Shown piece after piece: positions 1 through 7,687 of a stretch of DNA of 64,000 nucleotides. Source of the stretch: VRUE01 sp963725085 (GTDB lineage: Bacteria; Actinomycetota; Thermoleophilia; Solirubrobacterales; 70-9). The position numbers and the translations under genes are program-made. The stretch is taken from NCBI GenBank assembly GCA_963725085.1, contig CAVRXM010000005.1, positions 124,001 through 188,000 on the forward strand, in the 5' to 3' direction. Every line of letters starts with the position of its first letter. Position 1 is the first letter of the stretch. A model generated the notes under the pieces. It saw only the letters and a program-made list of their open reading frames with translations, ran no database searches and was not told where the DNA came from.

Positions 1-137
1 AGGACTACGCCGACGAGATCCTCAACACGCTCGAGGTCAACCTCCAGAAGTTCCTCGCCGCCGTCCAGCGCGGCCGCGACCGGCTCGCCGGCCGCGACGA
101 AGAACCGGTCGCCGAGCTCGACGAGCAGCAGGGCTGA
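1..137 (+). CDS. C-terminal end of a DivIVA/ATP-synthase-B-like coiled-coil protein (partial)
   Basis: An open frame enters from the left edge and stops at TGA 135-137, giving about 44 residues (DYADEILNTLEVNLQKFL...). This charged helical tail resembles the end of the 'cell division initiation / ATP synthase F0 B-like' protein that sits between coaD and DUF177 in Streptomyces and other actinobacteria. The following DUF177, rpmF and rnc genes support that position. The tail is too short to prove the family. It is convergent with the DUF177 gene, with only 34 nt between the two stop codons. Confidence 0.6.
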   Translation, partial: DYADEILNTLEVNLQKFLAAVQRGRDRLAGRDEEPVAELDEQQG

Positions 138-171
138 TCAAGCGCCGCCGCCTCTGCTCTCGCGGGGGCGG

Positions 172-693
172 CTACTCCAGCTTCAGCTCGTTGAGCTTGT
201 CCCAGCGCGGGTCGGGCCCGGTGTCGTGCTCGTGGTCGGCGGGGTCGGCGTCGTTGAGCGACTCGCCGCAGACCGGGCAGAGCCCGGCGCAGTCGGGCCG
301 GCAGAGGATCCGCGTCGGCAGCGCCAGGATCGCCGCGTCGTGGGCCCAGCGCCCGACGTCGAGCTCGTTGTCGACGACGTAGGGGCTGCGCAGCTCCTCG
401 TCCTCGGTGTTGCCCTGGTCGACCTCGCGCGCGTCGACCTCGGTCTCGACCTCGGCGGCCTCGAGGCAGCGCATGCAGGGGCCCTCGACCCGCAGCGGGA
501 ACCGCAGCCGGAAGGCGTACCCGTTGGTCGGCCGCGAGACGTCGAGCCTGACGCCGACCGACCCGGCAGCCGAGTAGGCCTGGCCGCCGAGCTCGAGCGG
601 GTCGAGTTCGATCGGGAGCTCGAGCCGGGTCCCCTCCCCGGGAGAGAGCGAGAGGCTCGAGAGGTCGATGATCGTCGTTGGGGGTCTGGCCAC
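172..693 (-). CDS. DUF177 / YceD family protein
   Basis: A 173-residue protein starting at GTG 693 with GAGGAG just upstream on the minus strand. A CMRC pair in the middle and a CRPDCAGLCPVC cluster near the C-terminus are the cysteine pattern of DUF177 (YceD), a family tied to 23S rRNA or large-subunit biogenesis and normally encoded directly before rpmF. Here the gene points away from rpmF and a methyltransferase gene lies between them, so the usual DUF177-rpmF operon is broken by an inversion. Function beyond family membership is not known from the sequence. Confidence 0.85.
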   Translation of the reverse strand: MARPPTTIIDLSSLSLSPGEGTRLELPIELDPLELGGQAYSAAGSVGVRLDVSRPTNGYAFRLRFPLRVEGPCMRCLEAAEVETEVDAREVDQGNTEDEELRSPYVVDNELDVGRWAHDAAILALPTRILCRPDCAGLCPVCGESLNDADPADHEHDTGPDPRWDKLNELKLE

Positions 694-750
694 TTGAGCT
701 CCTCGGCCCGGCGGGGACTTACGATGGCACCTCTCAGACGAGGTTACGAA

Positions 751-1248
751 ATGGGTCAATTCGATTGGACACCGGACGAGTACATGGAGCGGATCCGCGC
801 CAGGGTCCCGCGCTACGACGAGCTCCAGGAGCAGGCCGTGGCCGCGATCCCGTTCCCGCCCGAGCGGGTGCTCGAGCTCGGGATGGGCACCGGTGAGACC
901 ACCCGGCGCCTGATCGAGGCCCACCCCGACGCCTGGGTCGTCGGCCTCGACGCGAGCCCCGACATGGTCTTCCGGGCCCGCCAGACCTACGACGACGTCC
1001 AGCTTGCGCGAATGGAGGACCCGCTGCCCGACGGTCCCTGGGACCTGGTGATCTCGGTCCTCTCGATCGGAGAGCTCGCCGACGAACAGCTGCAGGCGCT
1101 GTTCAGGCGGGTCCGGGAGCAGTCCCGCTCGCTCGTGATCGGCGATCAGCTCGAGGGCGACGCCCTCGAGCGGGCGCTGGCCTGGTCGGAGGGCGAGCTG
1201 GCCTGGCAGGGCGACGGCCTTGCGGTGATCCGCGCCGTCTACGGCTGA
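751..1248 (+). CDS. class I SAM-dependent methyltransferase
   Basis: A protein of 165 residues with the SAM-binding signature VLELGMGTGETTRRL near residue 40 followed by the acidic ribose-binding strand VVGLDASPDM, and a later ELADEQLQALFRRV helix as in small cyclopropane/UbiE-like Rossmann methyltransferases. ATG 751 is preceded by a GAGG at suitable distance; an in-frame ATG at 724 is possible. The substrate cannot be told. It lies divergent from the DUF177 gene and 30 nt before rpmF, in a place usually occupied by no gene. Confidence 0.7.
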   Translation: MGQFDWTPDEYMERIRARVPRYDELQEQAVAAIPFPPERVLELGMGTGETTRRLIEAHPDAWVVGLDASPDMVFRARQTYDDVQLARMEDPLPDGPWDLVISVLSIGELADEQLQALFRRVREQSRSLVIGDQLEGDALERALAWSEGELAWQGDGLAVIRAVYG

Positions 1249-1278
1249 GGGCGCATCCCCGCTACCATTCCGCGACTC

Positions 1279-1497
1279 ATGGCTGTCCCGAAGAAGAGAA
1301 CTTCGAGCGCCCGCCGCGACAAGCGGCGCGCGAACCACCGGGCCGGTGAGGTCGCCCTCAACCGCTGCCCGCGCTGCCACAGCCCGCGCCTTCCTCACCG
1401 GGTCTGCCCGACCTGCGGCACCTACAAGGGCCGTGAGGTGATCGACATGACGGTCACCCACCAGCCCGCGGCCGGCACACCCGACACCGAGGAGTAG
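1279..1497 (+). CDS. rpmF: 50S ribosomal protein L32
   Basis: 72 residues with the L32 start MAVPKKRTSSARRDKRR and a complete zinc ribbon: C30, C33, C43 and C46 (CPRCH ... CPTCG). L32 is a structural protein of the large ribosomal subunit. The tail after GTYKGREV is slightly longer than usual and acidic. The gene abuts plsX with no spacer (TAG then ATG), the common rpmF-plsX pairing. A TACCAT box 10 nt before the start is a possible -10. Confidence 0.96.
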   Translation: MAVPKKRTSSARRDKRRANHRAGEVALNRCPRCHSPRLPHRVCPTCGTYKGREVIDMTVTHQPAAGTPDTEE

Positions 1498-2535
1498 ATG
1501 CCCGGAGAGGGCGTGACCGTCGCCCTCGACGGCCATGGGGCCGAGCGTGGCTTCGAGGTGCTTGCCGAGGGCGCCCGCAGGGCGGCCGCCGACGGGATTC
1601 GCCTGCGCGTCTTCGGGCCGGCCGAGGAGCTCGGGCTCGACGGCGTCGCCGGGATCGAGGTCGTCCCGACCGCGGAGCGGATAACCAACGAGGACGACTC
1701 GGTGCCGGCGGTCAGGGCGAGGCCCGGGGCCTCGGTAGTGCGGGCCGCCGCCGACGTCGCCGAGGGCCGCTCGGCGGCGATGGTGAGCGCCGGCTCGACC
1801 GGCGCCGCGATGGCCGCGGCGACCTTCGGCCTGCGGCGGCTGAAGGGCGTCCAGCGGCCCGCCCTCGCCGCCCGGCTCCCGGTCCCCGGCAGCCCGGTCC
1901 TGTTTCTCGACGTCGGCGCCAACACCGAGGTCCGGGCCCAGCACCTCGTCCAGTTCGCCTTTCTCGGCGCCGCCTTCAGCGCCGCCGTCCTCGGCGTCGC
2001 GCGCCCCAGGGTCGGCCTGCTCTCGGTCGGCGAGGAGGCCGGCAAGGGGAGGGAGGAGGTCGTCGAGGCGCACGCGCTCCTCGCCGGCGCGGACGGCCTC
2101 GAGTTCCGCGGCAACGTCGAGGGCGGTGACATCCCGGCCGGCGCCGTCGATGTCGTCGTCACCGACGGTTTCACCGGCAACGTCGCGCTGAAGCTGATGG
2201 AGGGGACGGCCCGGACGGTCACCGGCGCGATCCGCGACGCCGCCCGCTCGAACCCGCTCGCGGCGATCGGCGGGCTCCTGATGCGACCGGCGCTGGGCGG
2301 TGTCCGGCGGCGGCTGAATCCCGACGCCACCGGCGGCGCGATCCTGCTCGGCCTGCGCTCGATCGCGGTCGTCGCCCACGGCAGCGCCGGCCCCGACGGG
2401 ATCGCCAACGCCGTCCGGCTCGCGGCCCGCTCGGTCGAGGTCGACGCGGTCGGGAGGACCGCCGCCCTGCTCGAGACGGGCGGCGCCGGTCGCGGCTCGC
2501 TTGCCCGGCGTTCGCCCGATTCGGCCGGTCCCTAG
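1498..2535 (+). CDS. plsX: phosphate acyltransferase PlsX
   Basis: 345 residues. PlsX converts acyl-ACP and phosphate to acyl-phosphate for membrane phospholipid synthesis at the inner face of the membrane. Visible family segments are VSAGSTGAAMA, PVLFLDVGANTEV and VVTDGFTGNVALKLMEG. The N-terminus reads VALDGHGAERG where most homologues have a VALDAMGGD-type start, so it is somewhat divergent. ATG follows the rpmF stop directly. acpP follows, so substrate carrier and enzyme are encoded together. Confidence 0.93.
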   Translation: MPGEGVTVALDGHGAERGFEVLAEGARRAAADGIRLRVFGPAEELGLDGVAGIEVVPTAERITNEDDSVPAVRARPGASVVRAAADVAEGRSAAMVSAGSTGAAMAAATFGLRRLKGVQRPALAARLPVPGSPVLFLDVGANTEVRAQHLVQFAFLGAAFSAAVLGVARPRVGLLSVGEEAGKGREEVVEAHALLAGADGLEFRGNVEGGDIPAGAVDVVVTDGFTGNVALKLMEGTARTVTGAIRDAARSNPLAAIGGLLMRPALGGVRRRLNPDATGGAILLGLRSIAVVAHGSAGPDGIANAVRLAARSVEVDAVGRTAALLETGGAGRGSLARRSPDSAGP

Positions 2536-2546
2536 GGTTTCGGTCA

Positions 2547-2613
2547 TGAGCGCGGAGCGAGCCCAATGAGCGCAGCCTGGTTTTTCGTGCCGCGAGCGAA
2601 GCGCGAGGATTGG
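2547..2613 (+). repeat. dispersed gene-leader element, copy A (before acpP)
   Basis: Two blocks, TGAGCGCGGAGCGAGC (2547-2562) and GCGAGCGAAGCGCGAGG (2592-2608), recur identically and in the same order at 27201-27260, 27-29 nt apart, each time directly before a gene start. The second block supplies the GAGG ribosome-binding site of acpP. Confidence 0.7.
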
Positions 2614-2616
2614 TAA
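2566..2616 (+). CDS. putative 16-residue leader peptide overlapping acpP start
   Basis: ATG 2566 opens a 16-codon frame, MSAAWFFVPRAKREDW, whose TAA (2614-2616) overlaps the acpP ATG (2616) by one base. It is itself entered by ATGA overlap from a 7-codon frame MSAERAQ starting at 2546. A matching frame with the same RAKRE-x-W ending lies at 27200-27274. Coupled translation into acpP is plausible; it may equally be a DNA or RBS element that happens to be open. Confidence 0.35.
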   Translation: MSAAWFFVPRAKREDW

Positions 2617-2861
2617 TGGAACGCGAGGAAGTGATGAATCTCGTCCGCGAGCACCTCGCCGAGGAGCTCGAGGTCGACCCGGCTTCGATTGCCGAGGGGT
2701 CCCGTTTCAAGGAGGACCTCGACGCCGACTCGCTCGACCTCTACGAGCTCGTGATGGAGCTCGAGGACCGCTACGGGATCACCGTCTCCGAGCAGGACGC
2801 GGCGCGGATCGAGACGGTCGGCGATGCCGTCTCCTTCGTGCTGAATCACGCCCCCGCCTGA
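2616..2861 (+). CDS. acpP: acyl carrier protein
   Basis: 81 residues, acidic, with the phosphopantetheine site DADSLDLYEL; Ser39 is the attachment residue. The carrier holds growing acyl chains in type II fatty acid synthesis. ATG 2616 is chosen because GAGG(A) lies 6 nt upstream at 2605-2609; a TTG at 2610 would leave no spacing. It sits between plsX and rnc, the frequent plsX-acpP-rnc-smc order. Confidence 0.95.
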   Translation: MEREEVMNLVREHLAEELEVDPASIAEGSRFKEDLDADSLDLYELVMELEDRYGITVSEQDAARIETVGDAVSFVLNHAPA

Positions 2862-2896
2862 GTATGCGCGCAACCCGCCTACTTCCGACCGCGGGA

Positions 2897-2934
2897 GCGA
2901 GCGGCGATCCATATCTGTTTCCTTCGCCGCTCGC
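2897..2934 (+). other. 10-bp hairpin between acpP and rnc
   Basis: GCGAGCGGCG (2897-2906) pairs perfectly with CGCCGCTCGC (2925-2934) around an 18-nt AT-rich loop. No T-run follows, so it is not a classical intrinsic terminator. A stem just before rnc could be a processing site, since RNase III commonly autoregulates by cutting its own leader. Confidence 0.5.
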
Positions 2935-2963
2935 GGGAGCAGAGGAAGTGGGCGGAAGGTGAT

Positions 2964-3671
2964 ATGAGCGAGCGACAACGGAGCACATTGGCGGAATTGA
3001 TTCAGGAGCTCCCCGACGAGCTCCGAAGCCAGGCGCTGACCCATTCCTCATGGACCGAGGAGCGAATCGACTCCTACGAGCGGCTGGCATACCTCGGCGA
3101 CAGCGTCCTGGCGCTGGCCGTCGCCGTCGACCTCTACGAGCGCTTCCCCGAGATCGATGCCGGTGGATTGACGAAGATCCACAACCAGGCGGTCAGCGGC
3201 GTCTCCTGCGCCGAGGTCGGCCGCGAGCTGGGCGTCTCGGAGATGCTCGCGGCCGCCGAGCCCGAGCTCGACGAGGCGATTCCCGCCGACATCCTCCTGG
3301 CCGGCTCGCGGCCGCTTCCCGAGGTCACCGAGGCCCTGATCGGGGCCTGCTTCGTCGCCTTCGGCTTCGACCGGGTCGCGGCCGCCGTGCGGGAGGCGTT
3401 CGAGCCCAGGGTCGAGCACGCCCTGGAGACGACGGTCGACTTCAAGTCGGAGCTGCAGGAGCTGCTGGCACGACGGCACGAGCAGGTCACCTACGAGGTC
3501 ACCGCCGAATCCGGCCCCGCCCATGCGCGGACCTTCGAGGTAGCGGCTATCGTCGGCACCGAGCGGATCGGTGCCGGGAGCGGGCGAAGCAAGAAGGCGG
3601 CCGAGCAGGTCGCGGCCGAGCGGGCGCTCGACAAGCTGGGTGGCGAGGAGGACGCAGTCGCGTCCGATTGA
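2964..3671 (+). CDS. rnc: ribonuclease III (altered active site)
   Basis: 235 residues: RNase III domain (about 5-145) then a double-stranded RNA-binding domain (about 160-228, ending KKAAEQVAAERALDKLG). The signature reads YERLAYLGDSVLAL. The first Glu (E39) and the Asp (D46) are present, but the catalytic Glu equivalent to E. coli E41 is Ala42. The second acidic pair reads PEVTEALIGA, with Glu120 in place of the usual Asp and Glu123 conserved. RNase III needs these ligands for two-metal cleavage of dsRNA, so activity may be reduced or changed. Length and location (acpP-rnc-smc) are normal. Confidence 0.9.
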   Translation: MSERQRSTLAELIQELPDELRSQALTHSSWTEERIDSYERLAYLGDSVLALAVAVDLYERFPEIDAGGLTKIHNQAVSGVSCAEVGRELGVSEMLAAAEPELDEAIPADILLAGSRPLPEVTEALIGACFVAFGFDRVAAAVREAFEPRVEHALETTVDFKSELQELLARRHEQVTYEVTAESGPAHARTFEVAAIVGTERIGAGSGRSKKAAEQVAAERALDKLGGEEDAVASD

Positions 3672-3706
3672 GGCGCGAGCCTTAACGTTCAGGCGGAGGA
3701 CCGGGC

Positions 3707-6127
3707 ATGTATCTGAGATCGATCGAGATGAAGGGGTTCAAGTCGTTCCCCGAGCGGACCAAGCTCGAGTTCTCCCCTGGCGTCAGCGTGATCGTCGGCC
3801 CCAACGGGTCCGGCAAGTCGAACATCACCGACGCCGTCCTCTGGGCGCTGGGTGAGCAGAGCCCCGGGGCGATCCGGGGCGCCTCGATGCAGGACGTGAT
3901 CTCCGCCGGCGGCAAGGGCGTCGGCCAGCGCCGCGCCGCCGAGGTCGAGGTGACGATCGACAACTCCGAGGGCCGGGCCGCCTCCGAGCTCTCCGAGATC
4001 TCGATCCAACGCCGCCTCGACCGCGCCGGCGACGGCACCTATCGGCTCAACGGGGCGCGCTGTCGCCTGGTCGACGTCGTCGAGGTGCTCTCCGACACCA
4101 ACCTCGGCCGCGAGATGCACTCGGTGATCAGCCAGGGCCGGGTCGAGTCGATCGTCCACTCGAAGCCGCGCGAGCGGCGCCTGCTCGTCGAGGAGGCCGC
4201 CGGCCTCGGCAAGCACCGCAAGCGCCGCCGCCGCGCCGAGCTGAAGCTGCGCTCCGCCCGCGACAACCTCGACCGGGCCCTCGACCTCGAGCGTGAGGCC
4301 CGGGGCCGGCTGCGGCCGCTGAAGCGGCAGGCCCAGGCGGCCGAGCTCGGGGCGCGGATCGAACGCGAGGAGCTCGAGCTCCGGTCGCGGCTGGTCGGCG
4401 AGGAGCTCCGCTTCGGGGCCGACAGGGCCCGGGCCGCGCAGAAGGCGGCCGAGGATGCGCGGGCTGCCCGCAACGCGGTCGAAAAGCGGCTCGCCGAGGT
4501 CAGCGAGCGGCGCCGAGCCGCGGAGGAGCGCTTCGCCGCCCGCGACCGCGAGCGGACCGAGGCGTGGGGGATGCTGACCAAGCTTCGCGGCGAGCAGGAG
4601 CGGATCGCGGTCCGCGCCGCCGGTCTCGCCGACCGTGGCACCGAGCTCGAGAAGCGGCTCGAGGCCCTGCGAGCCGAGTTCGTGCCGCTGACCCTCGACA
4701 TCGACGAGGGCGGCCGCGCGCCGATCGAGCGGGGCAGGAAGCTCGAGCAGGAGCTCGGCGAGATCGACGCCGGCCTCTCGAGCGCGGTCGAGGGCCTCGC
4801 GCGCGCCCGCTCCTCGAGCGCGCCCGAGGCCGAGCGCGAGGCGGCGCTGGGAGCTGTCCGCGGCGGCGCCGAGCGCGCCGCCCGCCACGCCCGCCGCGCC
4901 GAGGGCCTGCTCGGCGAGCGCCACCGAGAAGCGCTGCAGGCGAGGGTCGCGGCCGGCGAGCTGTTGCTGGCCGAGATCGCCGCGGCCGCCGCCGCAGCCT
5001 CCGCCGCCGAGTCCGGAATCAGGGCCAGGGTCGAGCGGATCGAGGGCCGGGTGGTCGGCGCCGGGGGCGACAGCGACGAGATCGCCGAGGAAATGCGCGA
5101 GTGCTCGCGCCAGGAGTCGGAGCTGCAGGTCCAGATGAAGGGCGCCTCGGACCGGGTGACCATGGCCGAGGTCGAGGCGACCCAGCTGGGAGACCGCCGG
5201 GCCGAGGCGGAGAAGGAGCTGGCCGAGATCGCCGCCCGTCTCGGCGAGGAAGTCGGCCCGCCCGAGCAGCCGCTGGGCGATGAGGAGCGCCACGAGATCG
5301 ACCGCCGGCTCGAGCGGCTCGAGCGCCGCCGGGCTCAGATCGGGCCGGTGAACCCCCTCGCCGAGCGCGAGTACGAGGAGGCCCGCGAGCACGTCGAGAG
5401 GCTGCAGGCCCAGCGCGAGGACACCGAGCGGGGGATGCGCGAGCTCGAAGCGCTGATCGGCGACATCGACCACGAGATCGAGCGCGCCTTCGAGGAGACG
5501 TTCGAGGCGACCGCGGCGAACTTCGGCGAGATGGTCGAGCACCTCTTCCCCGGCGGCCGCGGCGTCCTCCGCCGGGTCAGCCTGCGCTCCGTCGCCGAGC
5601 CCTCGGTGGTCGCCGACGGTGAGGATGGGGAGGATGAGGAGGAGGAGCGCGAGGAGCTGGGGGTCGAGATCGAGGTGACGCCGGCCGGCAAGTCGACCCG
5701 CAAGCTGTCGCTGCTCTCAGGCGGCGAGAAGTCGCTGGTCGCGCTGGCCTTCGTCTTCGCCGTCTTCCTCGCCCGCCCCTGCCCGTTCTACATCCTCGAC
5801 GAGGTCGAGGCCGCCCTCGACGACGCCAACATCGATCGCTTCCTGCAGCTGATCCGGCGCTTCTCCGACCGCGCCCAGTTCGTGATCGTCACACACCAGA
5901 AACGGACGATGGACGCTGCCGACGTCCTCTATGGGGTGACGATGGGCGGCGACGGGGTGACGAAGATCGTCTCGCGCCGCCTCCCGCGCGAAAGCGAGGA
6001 CGACGCCGCGGGCGGCGACGGGCCGCCGCCCTTTGCCGGGATCGGCGAGGAGGCGGCTGAGGAGGGCTTCACCGCCCCCGCCGCGGCCGCCGCGGCGAAG
6101 CCGGGCAAGGCCGAAGAAGCGGCCTGA
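3707..6127 (+). CDS. smc: SMC-family chromosome segregation ATPase, short and apparently hinge-less
   Basis: 806 residues against about 1150-1200 for bacterial SMC. The N-terminal head is complete (MYLRSIEMKGFKSF, Walker A GPNGSGKS at 31-38, HSVISQGRVESIV), as is the C-terminal head (LSLLSGGEKSLVALAF near 667, Walker B FYILDEVEAALDD near 695). Between them lie only about 400 residues of Glu/Arg/Ala-rich coiled coil. No globular hinge is recognisable; around residues 320-460 the sequence is low-complexity Ala/Arg/Glu. An insert of acidic residues (DGEDGEDEEEEREE) precedes the C-head. The position after rnc is that of smc. No scpA/scpB is in the window. The reading frame is intact throughout. 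Confidence 0.85.
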   Translation: MYLRSIEMKGFKSFPERTKLEFSPGVSVIVGPNGSGKSNITDAVLWALGEQSPGAIRGASMQDVISAGGKGVGQRRAAEVEVTIDNSEGRAASELSEISIQRRLDRAGDGTYRLNGARCRLVDVVEVLSDTNLGREMHSVISQGRVESIVHSKPRERRLLVEEAAGLGKHRKRRRRAELKLRSARDNLDRALDLEREARGRLRPLKRQAQAAELGARIEREELELRSRLVGEELRFGADRARAAQKAAEDARAARNAVEKRLAEVSERRRAAEERFAARDRERTEAWGMLTKLRGEQERIAVRAAGLADRGTELEKRLEALRAEFVPLTLDIDEGGRAPIERGRKLEQELGEIDAGLSSAVEGLARARSSSAPEAEREAALGAVRGGAERAARHARRAEGLLGERHREALQARVAAGELLLAEIAAAAAAASAAESGIRARVERIEGRVVGAGGDSDEIAEEMRECSRQESELQVQMKGASDRVTMAEVEATQLGDRRAEAEKELAEIAARLGEEVGPPEQPLGDEERHEIDRRLERLERRRAQIGPVNPLAEREYEEAREHVERLQAQREDTERGMRELEALIGDIDHEIERAFEETFEATAANFGEMVEHLFPGGRGVLRRVSLRSVAEPSVVADGEDGEDEEEEREELGVEIEVTPAGKSTRKLSLLSGGEKSLVALAFVFAVFLARPCPFYILDEVEAALDDANIDRFLQLIRRFSDRAQFVIVTHQKRTMDAADVLYGVTMGGDGVTKIVSRRLPRESEDDAAGGDGPPPFAGIGEEAAEEGFTAPAAAAAAKPGKAEEAA

Positions 6128-6202
6128 GCGCAACCAAACGCTCATGTTTATTTTCAGGGTGGCTGCGGTACCCTGACATCGGGCCATGTAGAGGAGGCAG
6201 TC

Positions 6203-7687
6203 GTGACCCAGAGCCACATGGACAGGCTCACGTCGTTCGATACGTCGTTCCTCGCGAACGAGAGGCAGAACGGTCACATGGCCCTCGGCGCGATCATGGT
6301 CTGCGAGGGCTCGGCTCCGAGCTTCGAGGACTTCAACGCCCACATCCGCAGCCGCCTCCACCTCCTGCCCCGGTTCCGGCAGCGGGTCGTGTTCCCGCCG
6401 ATGCAGCTCGGCCGCCCGTTCTGGGTCGACTACCCCGAGTTCGACATCGCCGAGCACGTCCGCCACGTCACCCTGCCCGAGCCCGGGACCGACGCCCAGT
6501 TCCACGACCTGGTCGGTCGCTGCCTCTCACCGCCGCTCGACCGCCGCAAGCCGCTCTGGGAGCTGTGGCTGGTCGACGGCTTCGAGGACGACCGCTTCGC
6601 GATCGTCTACAAGACGCACCACTCCTTGGCCGATGGGATCTCGGCGGTCGACATCGGGGTCCTCCTCTTCGACGTCGAGCCGAAATGGGAGATCGCCCGC
6701 GAAGAAATGCCCTGGGAGCCGCAGAGCCAGCCCTCGCAGCTGGGGTTGGCGGGGCGCGCCGCCACCGGGCTGCTGGCGACGATCGGCCGCGGGCTGCGTT
6801 GGCTTGCGGGTGCGATCGCGAGCCCGAAGCGCGCCCTGACGAGGGCGCGGGACGGAATCGCGGGGATCTACGAGGTCAGCTGGGCGCTGACCAAGCCGGC
6901 CCCGAAGGTGCCGCTGAATGTCGACATCGGCCCCAACCGGTGCTTCTCCTGGACCCAGTGCAACCTCGAGCAGTTCAAGCAGATCAAGAACACCCTCGGC
7001 GGCACCGTCAACGACGTCTCGCTCGCGGTCGCGGCCGGGGCGATCCGGCGCTGGCTCCAGAGCCGTGAGATCGAGGTCGACGGGCTCGAAATGAGGGCGC
7101 TGGTGCCGGTCTCGGTCCGGGCCGAGAACGAGCACGGGGAGCTCGGCAACATGCTGACGGCGATGCGCGGGCCGCTGCCGGTCGGGATCGCCGACCCGGT
7201 CGAGCGGTTGCGGAAAGTCAACCACGCAATGGAGGAGCTGAAGGCCTCCAAGCAGCCGCTCGGCGCCGAGGCGATCTGGGCCCTCAACGACTGGTTCCGC
7301 GACTTCGCGCCACCGGTGCTGCTGCGGCCGACGGCGGCGATCAACTTCTCGACCCGGCTCTTCAACCTCCTGGTCACCAACTTCCCCGGCCCGCAGATGC
7401 CGTTCTACGTCCTCGGCCGGGAGCTGGTCGGCGTCTACCCGGTCGGCTTCCTCGCCCGTGGCCATGCCCTCGCGATCGCGATCTTCAGCTACAACGGCCA
7501 GATCTTCTTCGGCCTGATCGCCGACCGCGACTCGATCGCCGACCTCGAGGCGATCTCCGCCTACGTCGACGACGCCGTCGCCGAGCTCTACGAGGCGGCC
7601 CAGATAGCCTCCCGCAGCGATGGCAACGGGCTGGGAGGAGATCATCGATCTGGGGTCGCGGGAGACCGCCAGCACCTCGGAGCCTGA
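6203..7687 (+). CDS. wax ester synthase/diacylglycerol acyltransferase (WS/DGAT)
   Basis: 494 residues. The condensation-type active-site motif HHxxxDG is present as HHSLADG at 139-145, and the start (LTSFDTSFLANE) and later NDVSLAVAAGAIRRWL match the WS/DGAT family, which makes wax esters or triacylglycerol from acyl-CoA at the membrane. GTG 6203 has AGGAGG a few bases upstream. The last 68 nt overlap ftsY. Its insertion between smc and ftsY is not part of the usual gene order. Confidence 0.9.
   Translation: MTQSHMDRLTSFDTSFLANERQNGHMALGAIMVCEGSAPSFEDFNAHIRSRLHLLPRFRQRVVFPPMQLGRPFWVDYPEFDIAEHVRHVTLPEPGTDAQFHDLVGRCLSPPLDRRKPLWELWLVDGFEDDRFAIVYKTHHSLADGISAVDIGVLLFDVEPKWEIAREEMPWEPQSQPSQLGLAGRAATGLLATIGRGLRWLAGAIASPKRALTRARDGIAGIYEVSWALTKPAPKVPLNVDIGPNRCFSWTQCNLEQFKQIKNTLGGTVNDVSLAVAAGAIRRWLQSREIEVDGLEMRALVPVSVRAENEHGELGNMLTAMRGPLPVGIADPVERLRKVNHAMEELKASKQPLGAEAIWALNDWFRDFAPPVLLRPTAAINFSTRLFNLLVTNFPGPQMPFYVLGRELVGVYPVGFLARGHALAIAIFSYNGQIFFGLIADRDSIADLEAISAYVDDAVAELYEAAQIASRSDGNGLGGDHRSGVAGDRQHLGA

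Noticed and set aside
172..2547. Minus-strand open frame of 791 codons
   Set aside because: Only the part up to GTG 693 is a real protein (DUF177). The rest is an antisense shadow of plsX and rpmF, with Arg/Gly/Asp-rich composition typical of high-GC shadows.
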